A stretch of DNA of 64,000 bases from UBA1723 sp045629285 (GTDB lineage Bacteria > Bacteroidota > Bacteroidia > Bacteroidales > Paludibacteraceae), in contig JAZQQY010000037.1 in NCBI GenBank assembly GCA_045629285.1, forward strand, positions 13,637 through 77,636, in the 5' to 3' direction. The notes under the pieces are model-generated. The model searched no databases. It worked only from the letters and a program-made list of their open reading frames with translations, and was not told where the DNA came from. A program made the position numbers and the translations under genes. This document shows, piece after piece, positions 16,934 through 24,475 of this stretch (its first letter is position 1; each line of letters begins with the position of its first letter).

Positions 16934-17920
16934 TTAGTGGTTATGATTATTTAATTCATTTATAAATGATCCAGAAAACTCAAATTTTTCTTGTTTATAT
17001 AAAGCATCTTTATCAAAATACATTGTACGCATTCTAAGTGTAAAAGTTCCGACTTGATATTCTTCTTTGCATCTCGACTCGGTTCCTTTGGGCATAAGTC
17101 CAACTACATCAATGACATGTTTAGGTTCAGTGTCTCCTTTATACCCTAAGACTTTCCACCAGTTTTTCGAATTTGTATTGTCAAGTAGTTGAGCAAGAAA
17201 TACAGCATAACTCAGAGCTTGTTGCAAAACTACTTCCATAGATTCGGACTTATGGTTTTCATCCTTAAGTTCAAATACACAAAGATGTGAATTAGCTCCA
17301 ACTCCAGCACGAGCCAAGATGTCTATGCCGCCTCCTTTCTTACTATATGAAACTTCATTTTTGTGTGATGCAGAAAGATTTGTCGTGAACTGTACGAATT
17401 TTCCTCCAAACTTTACAGGTTGTATATGTAGCAAAGATTTTTCTTCAGATTTGTTTTTTGAAAATTCTCGAAGAAGAAGATTCTCACATTTGTGTTCTGG
17501 AGAATGTGTTTTTGCTTCATGCACATTAGTTGATTTAAGAATCGAACGGCAAAGAGTCATGTTATCACTATCCCATTTTTCCTCATCATCTAGGTTAGGC
17601 AAATTGTCATAACCTCTTTTCTGTTGCAAATCTGTATATCCTTTTGAGTATTTGAATTTTCTTTCTCCATCTTGCTTGATAGATAGTGTTCCAATACTTT
17701 CTCCCAGATAACGAATGTCATATTCACAACCACTACTTTTCATTTTAGTGATTGTTGTGTAAGCTGAAAGTGGAAATGATATATTCGCTTTATGGGACAT
17801 TTTTATGTAATGATCCTGATTCTTAAGTATGTCATCTGCATACTTAGCATAGCGAATCTGCCAATCAGGTTCTTTGGCTAACTCTTCTAGAGTCGCTGTT
17901 ATAATTTCTTCGTTTGTCAT
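16934..17920 (-). CDS. PD-(D/E)XK-like protein (first gene of pair)
   Basis: 328 residues. The predicted nuclease core is GGGIDILARAG (Asp200) followed by LCVFELKDEN (Glu217, Lys219), with the same 17-residue Asp-Glu spacing as its partner, and then QQALSYAVFLAQL, which resembles the Q-x3-Y helix of RecB-like nucleases. A helix with Glu146 precedes the core, as in many PD-(D/E)XK enzymes. The first ~130 residues are lysine-rich and unassigned. The family is not recognised by name. The gene is directly upstream of the second nuclease-like gene, and a perfect palindrome lies about 75 bp ahead of it. Confidence 0.65.
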   Translation of the reverse strand: MTNEEIITATLEELAKEPDWQIRYAKYADDILKNQDHYIKMSHKANISFPLSAYTTITKMKSSGCEYDIRYLGESIGTLSIKQDGERKFKYSKGYTDLQQKRGYDNLPNLDDEEKWDSDNMTLCRSILKSTNVHEAKTHSPEHKCENLLLREFSKNKSEEKSLLHIQPVKFGGKFVQFTTNLSASHKNEVSYSKKGGGIDILARAGVGANSHLCVFELKDENHKSESMEVVLQQALSYAVFLAQLLDNTNSKNWWKVLGYKGDTEPKHVIDVVGLMPKGTESRCKEEYQVGTFTLRMRTMYFDKDALYKQEKFEFSGSFINELNNHNH

Positions 17921-17994
17921 AATTTATATCTTAGGTTCTTCAATATTCTCAATCTGCTCTCCCAAACCAGACTAAAAGAGTAGATTCTCCATCA

Positions 17995-18006
17995 GGCAAA
18001 TTTGCC
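17995..18006. promoter_or_regulatory. Perfect 12-bp palindrome upstream of the nuclease pair
   Basis: GGCAAATTTGCC lies 75 bp before the start of the first nuclease gene. It could be a dimeric repressor site. Nothing else in the 190-bp gap is recognisable. Confidence 0.3.
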
Positions 18007-18110
18007 AACCATTTTACACTTTTCAAAATATTTAATCACGAATTTTATAAAATGATCCAAAAATCGTTTGAAATATGTAAATTTCTCTAAAAATTAAGAA
18101 GTTAGCATTG

Positions 18111-18347
18111 CTATTTCCCCTCAAAAAATTCTACCCAATAAGGATTTTCTTTGTCAAACAATTCTTTTTGCTCTTTAGTAAGTTTGTTGGGATAATCACC
18201 AAACAAATGGTAGACAGTTTTCTTGTCAAATGTGAACATATATTCTCCAATATAGTCTACATTATCCACCCACCATATTTTGTCTGTCTCTTCGTGTTTG
18301 TACAAACGGTATTCTTGCTTGTAGTCTTCTTCTGTTAATTCAATCAT
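18111..18347 (-). CDS. Small acidic protein, unknown function
   Basis: 78 residues, rich in Glu, Asp, Tyr and Trp (KIWWVDNVDYIGEYMF), predicted soluble, with no cysteine. An overlapping plus-strand frame is hydrophobic and low-complexity and is rejected as its shadow. The neighbours on both sides are nuclease-type genes, so it might be a small accessory or anti-nuclease protein, but nothing in the sequence shows this. Coding potential is plausible from its balanced composition. Confidence 0.5.
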   Translation of the reverse strand: MIELTEEDYKQEYRLYKHEETDKIWWVDNVDYIGEYMFTFDKKTVYHLFGDYPNKLTKEQKELFDKENPYWVEFFEGK

Positions 18348-18484
18348 AATTTTAACTGTTTAGTACACTTATAAAACGAATAAAACAGAAAAATGGGTAG
18401 GTAAAAAATGAATTATTTTCAATAATTTGTTATATATAGCTATAAAACAAATGTTTAGCGAAATTGTCAATTCTCTCCAAAGAA

Positions 18485-18554
18485 ATTATTTATACGAATT
18501 GACAATACACGCTTTTTATACGCTCGTTCTCTGGCTTGCGTTGGATGGGGACAA
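18485..18554. repeat. Dispersed element, copy B
   Basis: Aligns with copy A over TATACGAATTGACAATACAC to GGCTTGCGTTG almost base for base, then lacks the middle part and resumes at GGACAA. Confidence 0.7.
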
Positions 18555-18588
18555 TTTAATTAAATATTAAATGAAATGCTGAATTTTT

Positions 18589-18616
18589 GCAGAGACGGGA
18601 CATGCCCCGTCTCTGC
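18589..18616. terminator. Perfect 11-bp hairpin downstream of rpn-like gene
   Basis: GCAGAGACGGG (18589-18599) and CCCGTCTCTGC (18606-18616) are exact reverse complements with a 6-nt loop. It lies 3' of the minus-strand nuclease gene. The minus strand continues with AAAAATTC rather than Ts, so it is a hairpin 3' end rather than a textbook intrinsic terminator. Confidence 0.5.
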
Positions 18617-18644
18617 TCTAAGCATTAAGCTCTAATCTCACTTC

Positions 18645-19499
18645 CTATAGATTCTCAATCTCTTCAAATGTGAGATGAGTCAGTTCATGAATCAAGGCGG
18701 CATCAAGCCCCTTTCTTTTCATATCTGTGGCGATCTGGATTGCCTTATCATTAGCACCTTCTTCTCTACCTTCCTTTCTGCCCTCTTTCAAGCCTTCTTC
18801 ATAGGTTGGCTCCTCATCTTCAAGCATCTTCATGCTCGCCTCATAAAGCATCTGATCTTTTGCAGAAAGCGCTCCGACTCTTGCCTTCTCGATCAAACGG
18901 AGAAGTCCTTTGTCTGCTCTTTCGTATACTGATGAGTCGATATTTTCCATACTTCCTAAATTTTTGAAACTGTAAAGCCAGATATCCTTCAGTGTGATGT
19001 TGACTCCATCAAACTTGAATTTCTGCAAATTTATAAAATATTTTCGATGTCTGTCCCAAAATAGAGCTCCTGTATCTAAATCACACTCCGCAGTCCTGGT
19101 CACAACCTTGTCGATTCCTGCTGTTGTCTTCCCCATAATGAAGATTCCGATGATCTTTGGAATATCTTTTTTCATCTTTCTCCACGACAAGCCTCTCTTG
19201 ATTTTGCTGTCCATAAGCTTATAGACGTAAAAGTTTGCCCTGGTTTTGAAAAACTTCTGGCAGGAGTTCTGCATCTCAATCAAAATGGAATCCCCTTTGT
19301 TTGTGGTGCAGTAAAGATCGAATGTCACGCCTCGTCTCTCTTTTAGAGTGGCTGGCATCTCCACATTCTGAAACTTCACTTTTGTGATTTTGTCCTCATC
19401 TCCATCTAAAATAGCATTTAGAAATGACCTCATGATTATCGGGTCGGACATGCAATACTTGAACCCGAAATCGCATCGCAAATCAATGAATTTGCCCAT
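18645..19499 (-). CDS. Rpn family recombination-promoting nuclease / PD-(D/E)XK putative transposase
   Basis: 284 residues. The N-terminus has the family signature (DLRCDFGFKYCMSDP), and the nuclease core is FDLYCTTNKGDSILIEMQ, with the Asp and the Glu-x-Gln of the PD-(D/E)XQ subtype. The tail EGLKEGRKEGREEGANDKA is the Lys/Glu/Gly repeat common in these proteins. Rpn proteins cut DNA and stimulate RecA-independent recombination; many copies per genome are usual in Bacteroidota. Two 19-bp tandem repeats lie 44-81 bp upstream of the ATG. Dispersed elements B and C lie on its two sides. Confidence 0.88.
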   Translation of the reverse strand: MGKFIDLRCDFGFKYCMSDPIIMRSFLNAILDGDEDKITKVKFQNVEMPATLKERRGVTFDLYCTTNKGDSILIEMQNSCQKFFKTRANFYVYKLMDSKIKRGLSWRKMKKDIPKIIGIFIMGKTTAGIDKVVTRTAECDLDTGALFWDRHRKYFINLQKFKFDGVNITLKDIWLYSFKNLGSMENIDSSVYERADKGLLRLIEKARVGALSAKDQMLYEASMKMLEDEEPTYEEGLKEGRKEGREEGANDKAIQIATDMKRKGLDAALIHELTHLTFEEIENL

Positions 19500-19542
19500 G
19501 TTTTGTAACTGTTTAATTTGTTTTTATACTGTGTCTAATCAA

Positions 19543-19580
19543 AATTGACTAAACTTATTTCAATTGACTAAACTTATTTC
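19543..19580. repeat. Two tandem 19-bp repeats upstream of rpn-like gene
   Basis: AATTGACTAAACTTATTTC occurs at 19543-19561 and immediately again at 19562-19580. The pair is divergent-proximal to the minus-strand nuclease gene and could be a regulator site or a simple duplication. Confidence 0.75.
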
Positions 19581-19634
19581 AATGCAAATGTAATGATAAT
19601 TTTTTTGAAATATTGAAGATTGTTATATTAGGAG

Positions 19635-19700
19635 TTGCCCAACACACTGGCTCGCGACACTTAAGTATGCGGCCCTTTGCAATCTTATTTTCAGGACAAC
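19635..19700. repeat. Dispersed element, copy C
   Basis: Shares CAACACA, CTGGCT(C/T)GCG and CCCTTTGCAATC with copy A, and ends in GGACAAC. The central part is shortened relative to copy A. Confidence 0.6.
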
Positions 19701-19777
19701 CGCAATTTTTAATTCCCAATTAGAAAAACTCCCATTTTCGTTTTCGTCAAAATCATCGTGGATTAAAAATTTTTTAT

Positions 19778-19785
19778 TAACTTTG
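19778..19785 (+). promoter_or_regulatory. Candidate -7 box for pyrB operon
   Basis: TAACTTTG fits TAnnTTTG. It predicts a leader of about 95 nt before the pyrB ATG. No clear -33 element. Confidence 0.45.
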
Positions 19786-19824
19786 CTTAGTTAAACTTAG
19801 AATTAAAAACATAACGGGCTAGAT

Positions 19825-19863
19825 TGCTGATTTACAATGGCAATAAATCATTGTGATTTAGCA
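19825..19863 (+). promoter_or_regulatory. Hairpin in the pyrB leader
   Basis: Fifteen positions (19825-19839 with 19849-19863) pair with two G-U wobbles and one mismatch around a 9-nt loop. It sits between the predicted -7 box and the start codon, ending 25 nt before the ATG. It could affect translation or transcription of the pyrimidine genes. No U-tract, so simple attenuation is not obvious. Confidence 0.4.
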
Positions 19864-19888
19864 TCGTATAATTTCAATAAGTCATACA

Positions 19889-20800
19889 ATGAAAGGTAAA
19901 AGTTTGGTTTCTATTACAGACTATAGCAAGGATGATATCTTGAGAGTATTGTCTGCCGCTAAAGAGTTTGAGAAGAACCCCAATCAACAGATATTGCACG
20001 GTAAGGTCGTGGCTACTCTTTTCTTTGAGCCTTCTACTCGTACACGTTTGAGTTTCGAGACTGCTGCCAACCGTCTTGGTGCAAGAGTGATTGGTTTCAG
20101 CGACGCCGCTACTTCCAGCACTTCGAAGGGTGAGACTCTTAAGGATACTATCAAGATGGTGAGCAACTACGCTGACGTGATTGTGATGCGTCACCATATC
20201 GAAGGAGCTGCAAGATATGCTTCTGAGGTCACTGATGTTCCTATTATCAATGCTGGCGACGGTGCTAATCAGCATCCAACTCAGACTATGCTCGACCTTT
20301 TCACTATCCAGCAGACTCAGGGTAGACTTAATGATATCAATATCACTATGGTTGGCGATTTGAAGTACGGTCGTACAGTTCACTCCCTTTTGATGGCAAT
20401 GTCGCACTTCTCACCAACTTTCAATTTCGTTGCTCCTAATGAGTTGGCTATGCCAGACAAGTATAAATTGTTCTGCCAACAGAATAATATCCCATTCCAG
20501 GATTTGAAGGAGTTGTCGCAGGATGTGATCGGCAATACTGATATTTTATATATGACAAGAGTGCAGAAGGAGCGTTTCTCTGACTTGATGGAATACGAGA
20601 GAGTGAAGAATGTTTACACTCTTTGCGCTTCTATGCTTGAGCACACTCGTCCAGACATGAAGGTGCTTCACCCGCTTCCTCGCGTCGGCGAGATTGCTAA
20701 TGATGTCGACGATACACCTCAGGCTTACTACTTCCAACAGGCTAAAAACGGCATGTATGCACGTCAGGCTGTTATTTGTGACGCTCTTGGTTTAATCTAA
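19889..20800 (+). CDS. pyrB: Aspartate carbamoyltransferase, catalytic subunit
   Basis: 303 residues, the usual catalytic chain length. The carbamoyl-phosphate loop FFEPSTRTR lies at 45-53, the aspartate-domain motif HPTQTMLDLFT near residue 130 and HPLPR near the C-terminus. The enzyme joins carbamoyl phosphate and aspartate to carbamoyl aspartate, the first committed pyrimidine step. pyrI begins 10 nt downstream, so the catalytic and regulatory chains should form the allosteric c6r6-type holoenzyme. The leader holds a hairpin. Confidence 0.97.
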   Translation: MKGKSLVSITDYSKDDILRVLSAAKEFEKNPNQQILHGKVVATLFFEPSTRTRLSFETAANRLGARVIGFSDAATSSTSKGETLKDTIKMVSNYADVIVMRHHIEGAARYASEVTDVPIINAGDGANQHPTQTMLDLFTIQQTQGRLNDINITMVGDLKYGRTVHSLLMAMSHFSPTFNFVAPNELAMPDKYKLFCQQNNIPFQDLKELSQDVIGNTDILYMTRVQKERFSDLMEYERVKNVYTLCASMLEHTRPDMKVLHPLPRVGEIANDVDDTPQAYYFQQAKNGMYARQAVICDALGLI

Positions 20801-20810
20801 TTTTGCTACG

Positions 20811-21272
20811 ATGACTATTGACAATAAAGAACTAAAGGTCGCTGCTCTCAAGGAGGGTACAGTGATCGACCATATACCTTCCGACAAACTTTTCAAGGTG
20901 ATCGCTATTCTTAACCTTAAGAATACTTGTAGTCAGATCACTTTCGGCTACAACCTTGACAGTGCCAAACTAGGCAAGAAGGCTATCATTAAGATTTCTG
21001 AGAAATTCTTGGAGCAGAATGAGGTGAACAAGGTGGCTCTTATCGCTCCTCACGCAAAAATCAACATCATCCGCGACTATAAGGTGGTAGAGAAGATGAC
21101 GCTTAGCTATCCACAGGAGGTTGTCGGCGTTGTGAAGTGCTTGAATCCTAAGTGCATCACTAACAACGAACCGATGAAGTCTAAATTCCGTCAGCTTCAC
21201 CCATCGGCAGAGACTTATGTCTGCCACTATTGCGAGAAAACAGTTGACGTAGAGGATATCGTTGTATTGTAA
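20811..21272 (+). CDS. pyrI: Aspartate carbamoyltransferase, regulatory subunit
   Basis: 153 residues. The N-terminal allosteric nucleotide-binding domain is followed by a zinc domain with Cys110, Cys115, Cys138 and Cys141, the same four-cysteine spacing as the E. coli protein. The regulatory chain binds CTP/ATP and links catalytic trimers. Its stop overlaps the next start (TAATG). Confidence 0.96.
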   Translation: MTIDNKELKVAALKEGTVIDHIPSDKLFKVIAILNLKNTCSQITFGYNLDSAKLGKKAIIKISEKFLEQNEVNKVALIAPHAKINIIRDYKVVEKMTLSYPQEVVGVVKCLNPKCITNNEPMKSKFRQLHPSAETYVCHYCEKTVDVEDIVVL

Positions 21273-21868
21273 TGAAACTGACATTCAAGCCAGGCAATAT
21301 GATATATCCAGTGCCAGCCGCACTGATTTCCTGTGGCGACGACGCCGAAAGTTACAACGTCTTCACAGCAAGTTGGGTTGGCACAATTTGTACAAATCCT
21401 CCAATGTGCTACGTCTCGATTCGTCCGGAGCGACACAGCTACGAGATAATTAAGCGTACAGGTGAGTTTGTAATCAACCTTACTTCCAGATCCATCGCCA
21501 AAGCCACCGACTGGTGCGGCGTAAGATCGGGTAGGGATTATGACAAGTTTAAGGAGGCTCATCTCACACCGCAAAAGACAGCTGTGATCAATTCTGTCTA
21601 CGTAGAGGAATCTCCACTTTCAATTGAATGTAAGGTTCGTGAGATAGTGAAACTTGGCAGCCACGACATGTTTATCGCCGATGTGGTGAATGTGTTGGCC
21701 GACGACAAGTACATCGACAAGACATCGGGAAGATTCGAGCTTGACAAAGCCGACCTTATCGCTTACTCACACGGTGAATACTATACGTTGGGTGATATGA
21801 TAGGCACTTTCGGATGGTCTGTAAGAAAAACAAAGACAAAGACAAAACAAAGAACTAAATCTAAATAA
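21272..21868 (+). CDS. Flavin reductase family protein (FMN-binding)
   Basis: 198 residues. The N-terminal part YPVPAALISCG...YNVFTASWVGTI with NPPMCYVSI and RTGEFVINL is the flavin reductase-like FMN-binding split-barrel fold. Such proteins bind FMN and use NAD(P)H, or serve as flavoredoxins; the substrate is not predictable. The last 20 residues are a Lys/Thr-rich basic tail beyond the domain. It overlaps pyrI and murA by one base on each side, so it is translationally coupled to both. Confidence 0.85.
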   Translation: MKLTFKPGNMIYPVPAALISCGDDAESYNVFTASWVGTICTNPPMCYVSIRPERHSYEIIKRTGEFVINLTSRSIAKATDWCGVRSGRDYDKFKEAHLTPQKTAVINSVYVEESPLSIECKVREIVKLGSHDMFIADVVNVLADDKYIDKTSGRFELDKADLIAYSHGEYYTLGDMIGTFGWSVRKTKTKTKQRTKSK

Positions 21869-23178
21869 TGGCAAAATTTGTAATTGAAGGCGGCAACCGT
21901 CTATCTGGAGATATAACTCCGGCTGGCGCAAAAAACGAGGCATTACAGGTAATCTGCGCCACATTGTTATCTGAAGGAGAAATCGAAATCAGCAATGTGC
22001 CTGATATCCTTGATGTCAACAACCTAATTCAGTTGCTAATCAACCTTGGCGTAAGTGTAAGAAAGATTAGCAAGGACACTTATATTTTCTGTGCCTCAAA
22101 CGTAAATCTTGACTATATTGAAACTGAGGAGTTTGCCAAGTCGTGTACAATGCTTCGTGGTTCGGTGATGCTTATCGGTCCACTTCTAGCACGTTTCGGA
22201 AAGGCTATCATCCCTCAGCCTGGTGGCGACAAGATCGGCCGACGTCGTTTGGATACCCATTTCCACGGTTTGATCGAGCTAGGTGCGGAGTTTAATTACG
22301 AAGCAGAAGGTTCCCTTTATCGAGTCGGCACAAAGAATGGCTTGAATGGCAAGTATATGCTTCTTGAGGAGGCGTCCGTGACAGGTACAGCCAATATCGT
22401 AATGGCTGCTGTTCTTGCCAAAGGCACTACGACTCTTTATAATGCTGCATGTGAGCCATACGTCCAGCAGCTTTGTAAGATGCTTGTGAACATGGGAGCA
22501 AAGATCTCAGGAATCGGTTCCAATTTGCTTACTATCGAAGGAGTTGAAAAACTTAACGGATGCAAGCACCGTCTGCTACCGGATATGATCGAGGTAGGAA
22601 GTTTCATCGGCATGGCTGCGATGACAAAGTCGGAAATCAGAATCAAGAATGTCAGTATGCCTGATTTGGGAATCATTCCGTCGACATTCAAGAAAGTCGG
22701 TATTGATTTGGAGGTTTCGGGTGATGATATCATCGTTCACGGTTCAAAACCGATGGTTATCGACAAATTCATAGACGGTGGTATTTTGACTCTTGCCGAT
22801 GCTCCATGGCCAGGATTGACACCGGATTTGCTATCTGTATTCCTTGTGGTTGCAGTGATGGCAGAGGGAAGCGTTTTGATTCATCAGAAGATGTTCGAGA
22901 GCCGTCTGTTCTTCGTGGATAAGCTAATTGATATGGGAGCCCAGATCATCCTTTGCGACCCACATAGAGCGACAGTGATCGGACTTGGCAAGAACGGTAA
23001 ACTACGTGGAGCCAAGATGTCGTCTCCAGATATCCGTGCCGGAATCGCATTGTTGATTGCAGCATTGAGTGCAGAAGGAGAGAGTACGATCTCGAATATC
23101 GAGCAGATCGACAGAGGATACGAACAAATTGATGTACGTTTGAAGGCTCTAGGAGCAAAGATTTCACGTGTAGGATAA
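21868..23178 (+). CDS. murA: UDP-N-acetylglucosamine 1-carboxyvinyltransferase
   Basis: 436 residues, full length. The EPSP-synthase-like double fold is visible, with AKNEALQVIC near the N-terminus (Lys22-Asn23) and the catalytic loop GGDKIGRRRLD at 119-129. The enzyme adds phosphoenolpyruvate to UDP-GlcNAc, the first committed peptidoglycan step. At the position of the fosfomycin-alkylated cysteine of E. coli (Cys115) this protein has Asp121, as in the naturally fosfomycin-insensitive MurA of mycobacteria. It is the last gene of the overlapping pyrB-pyrI-flavin reductase-murA run. Confidence 0.96.
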   Translation: MAKFVIEGGNRLSGDITPAGAKNEALQVICATLLSEGEIEISNVPDILDVNNLIQLLINLGVSVRKISKDTYIFCASNVNLDYIETEEFAKSCTMLRGSVMLIGPLLARFGKAIIPQPGGDKIGRRRLDTHFHGLIELGAEFNYEAEGSLYRVGTKNGLNGKYMLLEEASVTGTANIVMAAVLAKGTTTLYNAACEPYVQQLCKMLVNMGAKISGIGSNLLTIEGVEKLNGCKHRLLPDMIEVGSFIGMAAMTKSEIRIKNVSMPDLGIIPSTFKKVGIDLEVSGDDIIVHGSKPMVIDKFIDGGILTLADAPWPGLTPDLLSVFLVVAVMAEGSVLIHQKMFESRLFFVDKLIDMGAQIILCDPHRATVIGLGKNGKLRGAKMSSPDIRAGIALLIAALSAEGESTISNIEQIDRGYEQIDVRLKALGAKISRVG

Positions 23179-23190
23179 CAATTCAATAAC

Positions 23191-23268
23191 AACATTAATT
23201 GCCATTAATTATTCATTCATCGATTCACTGAATCTCAAATCTATGGGTAATTAATGGTAATTAACGTT
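23191..23268. repeat. Inverted repeat between murA and menB
   Basis: A 21-nt arm (23191-23211) is the reverse complement, with two mismatches, of 23248-23268; both are AT-rich. The 36-nt loop and lack of a T-run make its role unclear. It could be a 3'-end hairpin for murA. Confidence 0.5.
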
Positions 23269-23311
23269 AAAATACAAAACATTACGCTTTTAGGCGGTTA
23301 ATATCGATAAG

Positions 23312-24127
23312 ATGAGAAATTGGACAACAATCAAGGAATATAAGGAAATCCTATTTGATTTCTACAAAGGAATCGCCCGTATCACAATCAACAGAGAGCG
23401 TTACCGTAATGCATTCACTCCGCTTACTACAGCCGAGATGTCGGACGCTTTGGCAATATGCCGTGAGCACGCAGATATTAATGTAGTCGTTTTGACAGGT
23501 GCTGGCGACGTAGCCTTCTGCGCCGGTGGCGATATGCACTGTAAGGGTAAGGGAGGATATATCGACGAAGGTGGAGTGCCACGTTTGTCGGTGCTAGATG
23601 TGCAGAAGCAGATCCGCAGTCTACCAAAACCAGTCATTGCCGCAGTCAACGGTTTCGCCATCGGTGGAGGACATGTATTGCACGTAGTCTGCGACCTTAC
23701 AATCGCCTCTGAGAATGCTAAATTCGGCCAGACAGGTCCACGCGTCGGCAGTTTCGATGCAGGTTTCGGTTCATCCTACATGGCATCAGTGATCGGTCAG
23801 AAGCGCACACGTGAGATCTGGTTCCTTTGCCAGCAATACACAGCACAGCAAGCTTTGGATTGGGGATTGGTGAACAGAGTAGTCAAATTGGAAGAGTTGG
23901 AAGACGCATACGTAGAGTGGGCAGAAAAGATGATGGAGTTGTCTCCACTTGCATTGCGTATGATCAAGCGTGGATTGAATGCCGAGCTAGACGGTCAGGC
24001 TGGAATCCAGGAGTTTGCCGGCGACATGACGATGCTGTACTACAACCTTGACGAGGCACACGAAGGTTCCAAAGCATTTTTGGAAAAGAGAAAACCTGAT
24101 TTCTCTAAATATCCGAAATTTCCGTGA
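23312..24127 (+). CDS. menB: 1,4-Dihydroxy-2-naphthoyl-CoA synthase
   Basis: 271 residues, crotonase fold. Oxyanion-hole regions AFCAGGDMHCKGKGG and AVNGFAIGGGHVLHVVCDLT, and the MenB-specific GQTGPRVGSFDAGFGS and RTREIWFLCQQY, identify it specifically among crotonases. It cyclises o-succinylbenzoyl-CoA in menaquinone synthesis. menC follows on the same strand, but about 430 bp away across a decayed IS200 element; menD, menE and menF are not in the window. Confidence 0.95.
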   Translation: MRNWTTIKEYKEILFDFYKGIARITINRERYRNAFTPLTTAEMSDALAICREHADINVVVLTGAGDVAFCAGGDMHCKGKGGYIDEGGVPRLSVLDVQKQIRSLPKPVIAAVNGFAIGGGHVLHVVCDLTIASENAKFGQTGPRVGSFDAGFGSSYMASVIGQKRTREIWFLCQQYTAQQALDWGLVNRVVKLEELEDAYVEWAEKMMELSPLALRMIKRGLNAELDGQAGIQEFAGDMTMLYYNLDEAHEGSKAFLEKRKPDFSKYPKFP

Positions 24128-24211
24128 ATTATACATCCAACAACGCATACGGTAGGTTTATAATTCCGACGTTGGTGCATTGTCAAAATACTGTGAAACG
24201 GTTAAAAATAG

Positions 24212-24250
24212 CCTATGGTTAAGGACATACTTTGTTTGTCCTACCATAGG
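24212..24250 (+). mobile_element. Hairpin at left side of IS200/IS605-like remnant
   Basis: CCTATGGT (24212-24219) pairs with ACCATAGG (24243-24250), and AGGACA (24222-24227) with TGTCCT (24237-24242), leaving a 2-nt bulge. Subterminal hairpins of this type are the transposase recognition structures of IS200/IS605 elements. It lies 38 bp ahead of the transposase remnant. Confidence 0.5.
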
Positions 24251-24288
24251 GAGAGGGAAAATAAAATTATTATTAACAATACAAAAAA

Positions 24289-24475
24289 ATGGGTTCATTT
24301 ACATCGTTATATTACCATATTGTATTCTCTACCAAATATAGAGATTCAATTTTTGTTGATCATCAGACCAGTTGTATTCAGTTTTTTTAGAAATATAGCT
24401 GAGAAATACAATGCGACAATCATCGCAGCCAATGGAGTAGAGGATCATGTCCATATTCTATTAAAAGATATGTGA
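24289..24475 (+). pseudogene. IS200/IS605 family transposase TnpA, frameshifted and truncated
   Basis: From ATG 24289 the frame reads MGSFTSLYYHIVFSTKYRD and continues to a stop at 24388-24390, immediately after a run of seven T (24382-24388). In the next frame the protein continues as RNIAEKYNATIIAANGVEDH and then VHILL. This restores the family sequence, including the HUH metal-binding motif His-Val-His. Removing one T would join the two parts. The frame stops at 24473-24475, well before the catalytic Tyr region (about residue 125 in the family). The element is therefore dead. It lies between menB and menC. Confidence 0.8.

Larger units (their letters stand above)
19500..19888. other. Intergenic region between rpn-like gene and pyrB
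   Basis: 389 bp. From left to right it holds a 19-bp tandem repeat (19543-19580), dispersed element copy C (19635-19700), a pyrB -7 box candidate (19778-19785) and a leader hairpin (19825-19863). No open frame of note. Confidence 0.6.

Noticed and set aside
18108..18338. Hydrophobic plus-strand frame opposite the small acidic gene
   Set aside because: It is low-complexity Phe/Leu/Val and is the complement shadow of a better-balanced frame.
24215..24475. 86-codon frame as an intact small protein
   Set aside because: Its first half has no homology; its second half is the out-of-frame transposase end, so only the pseudogene is reported.
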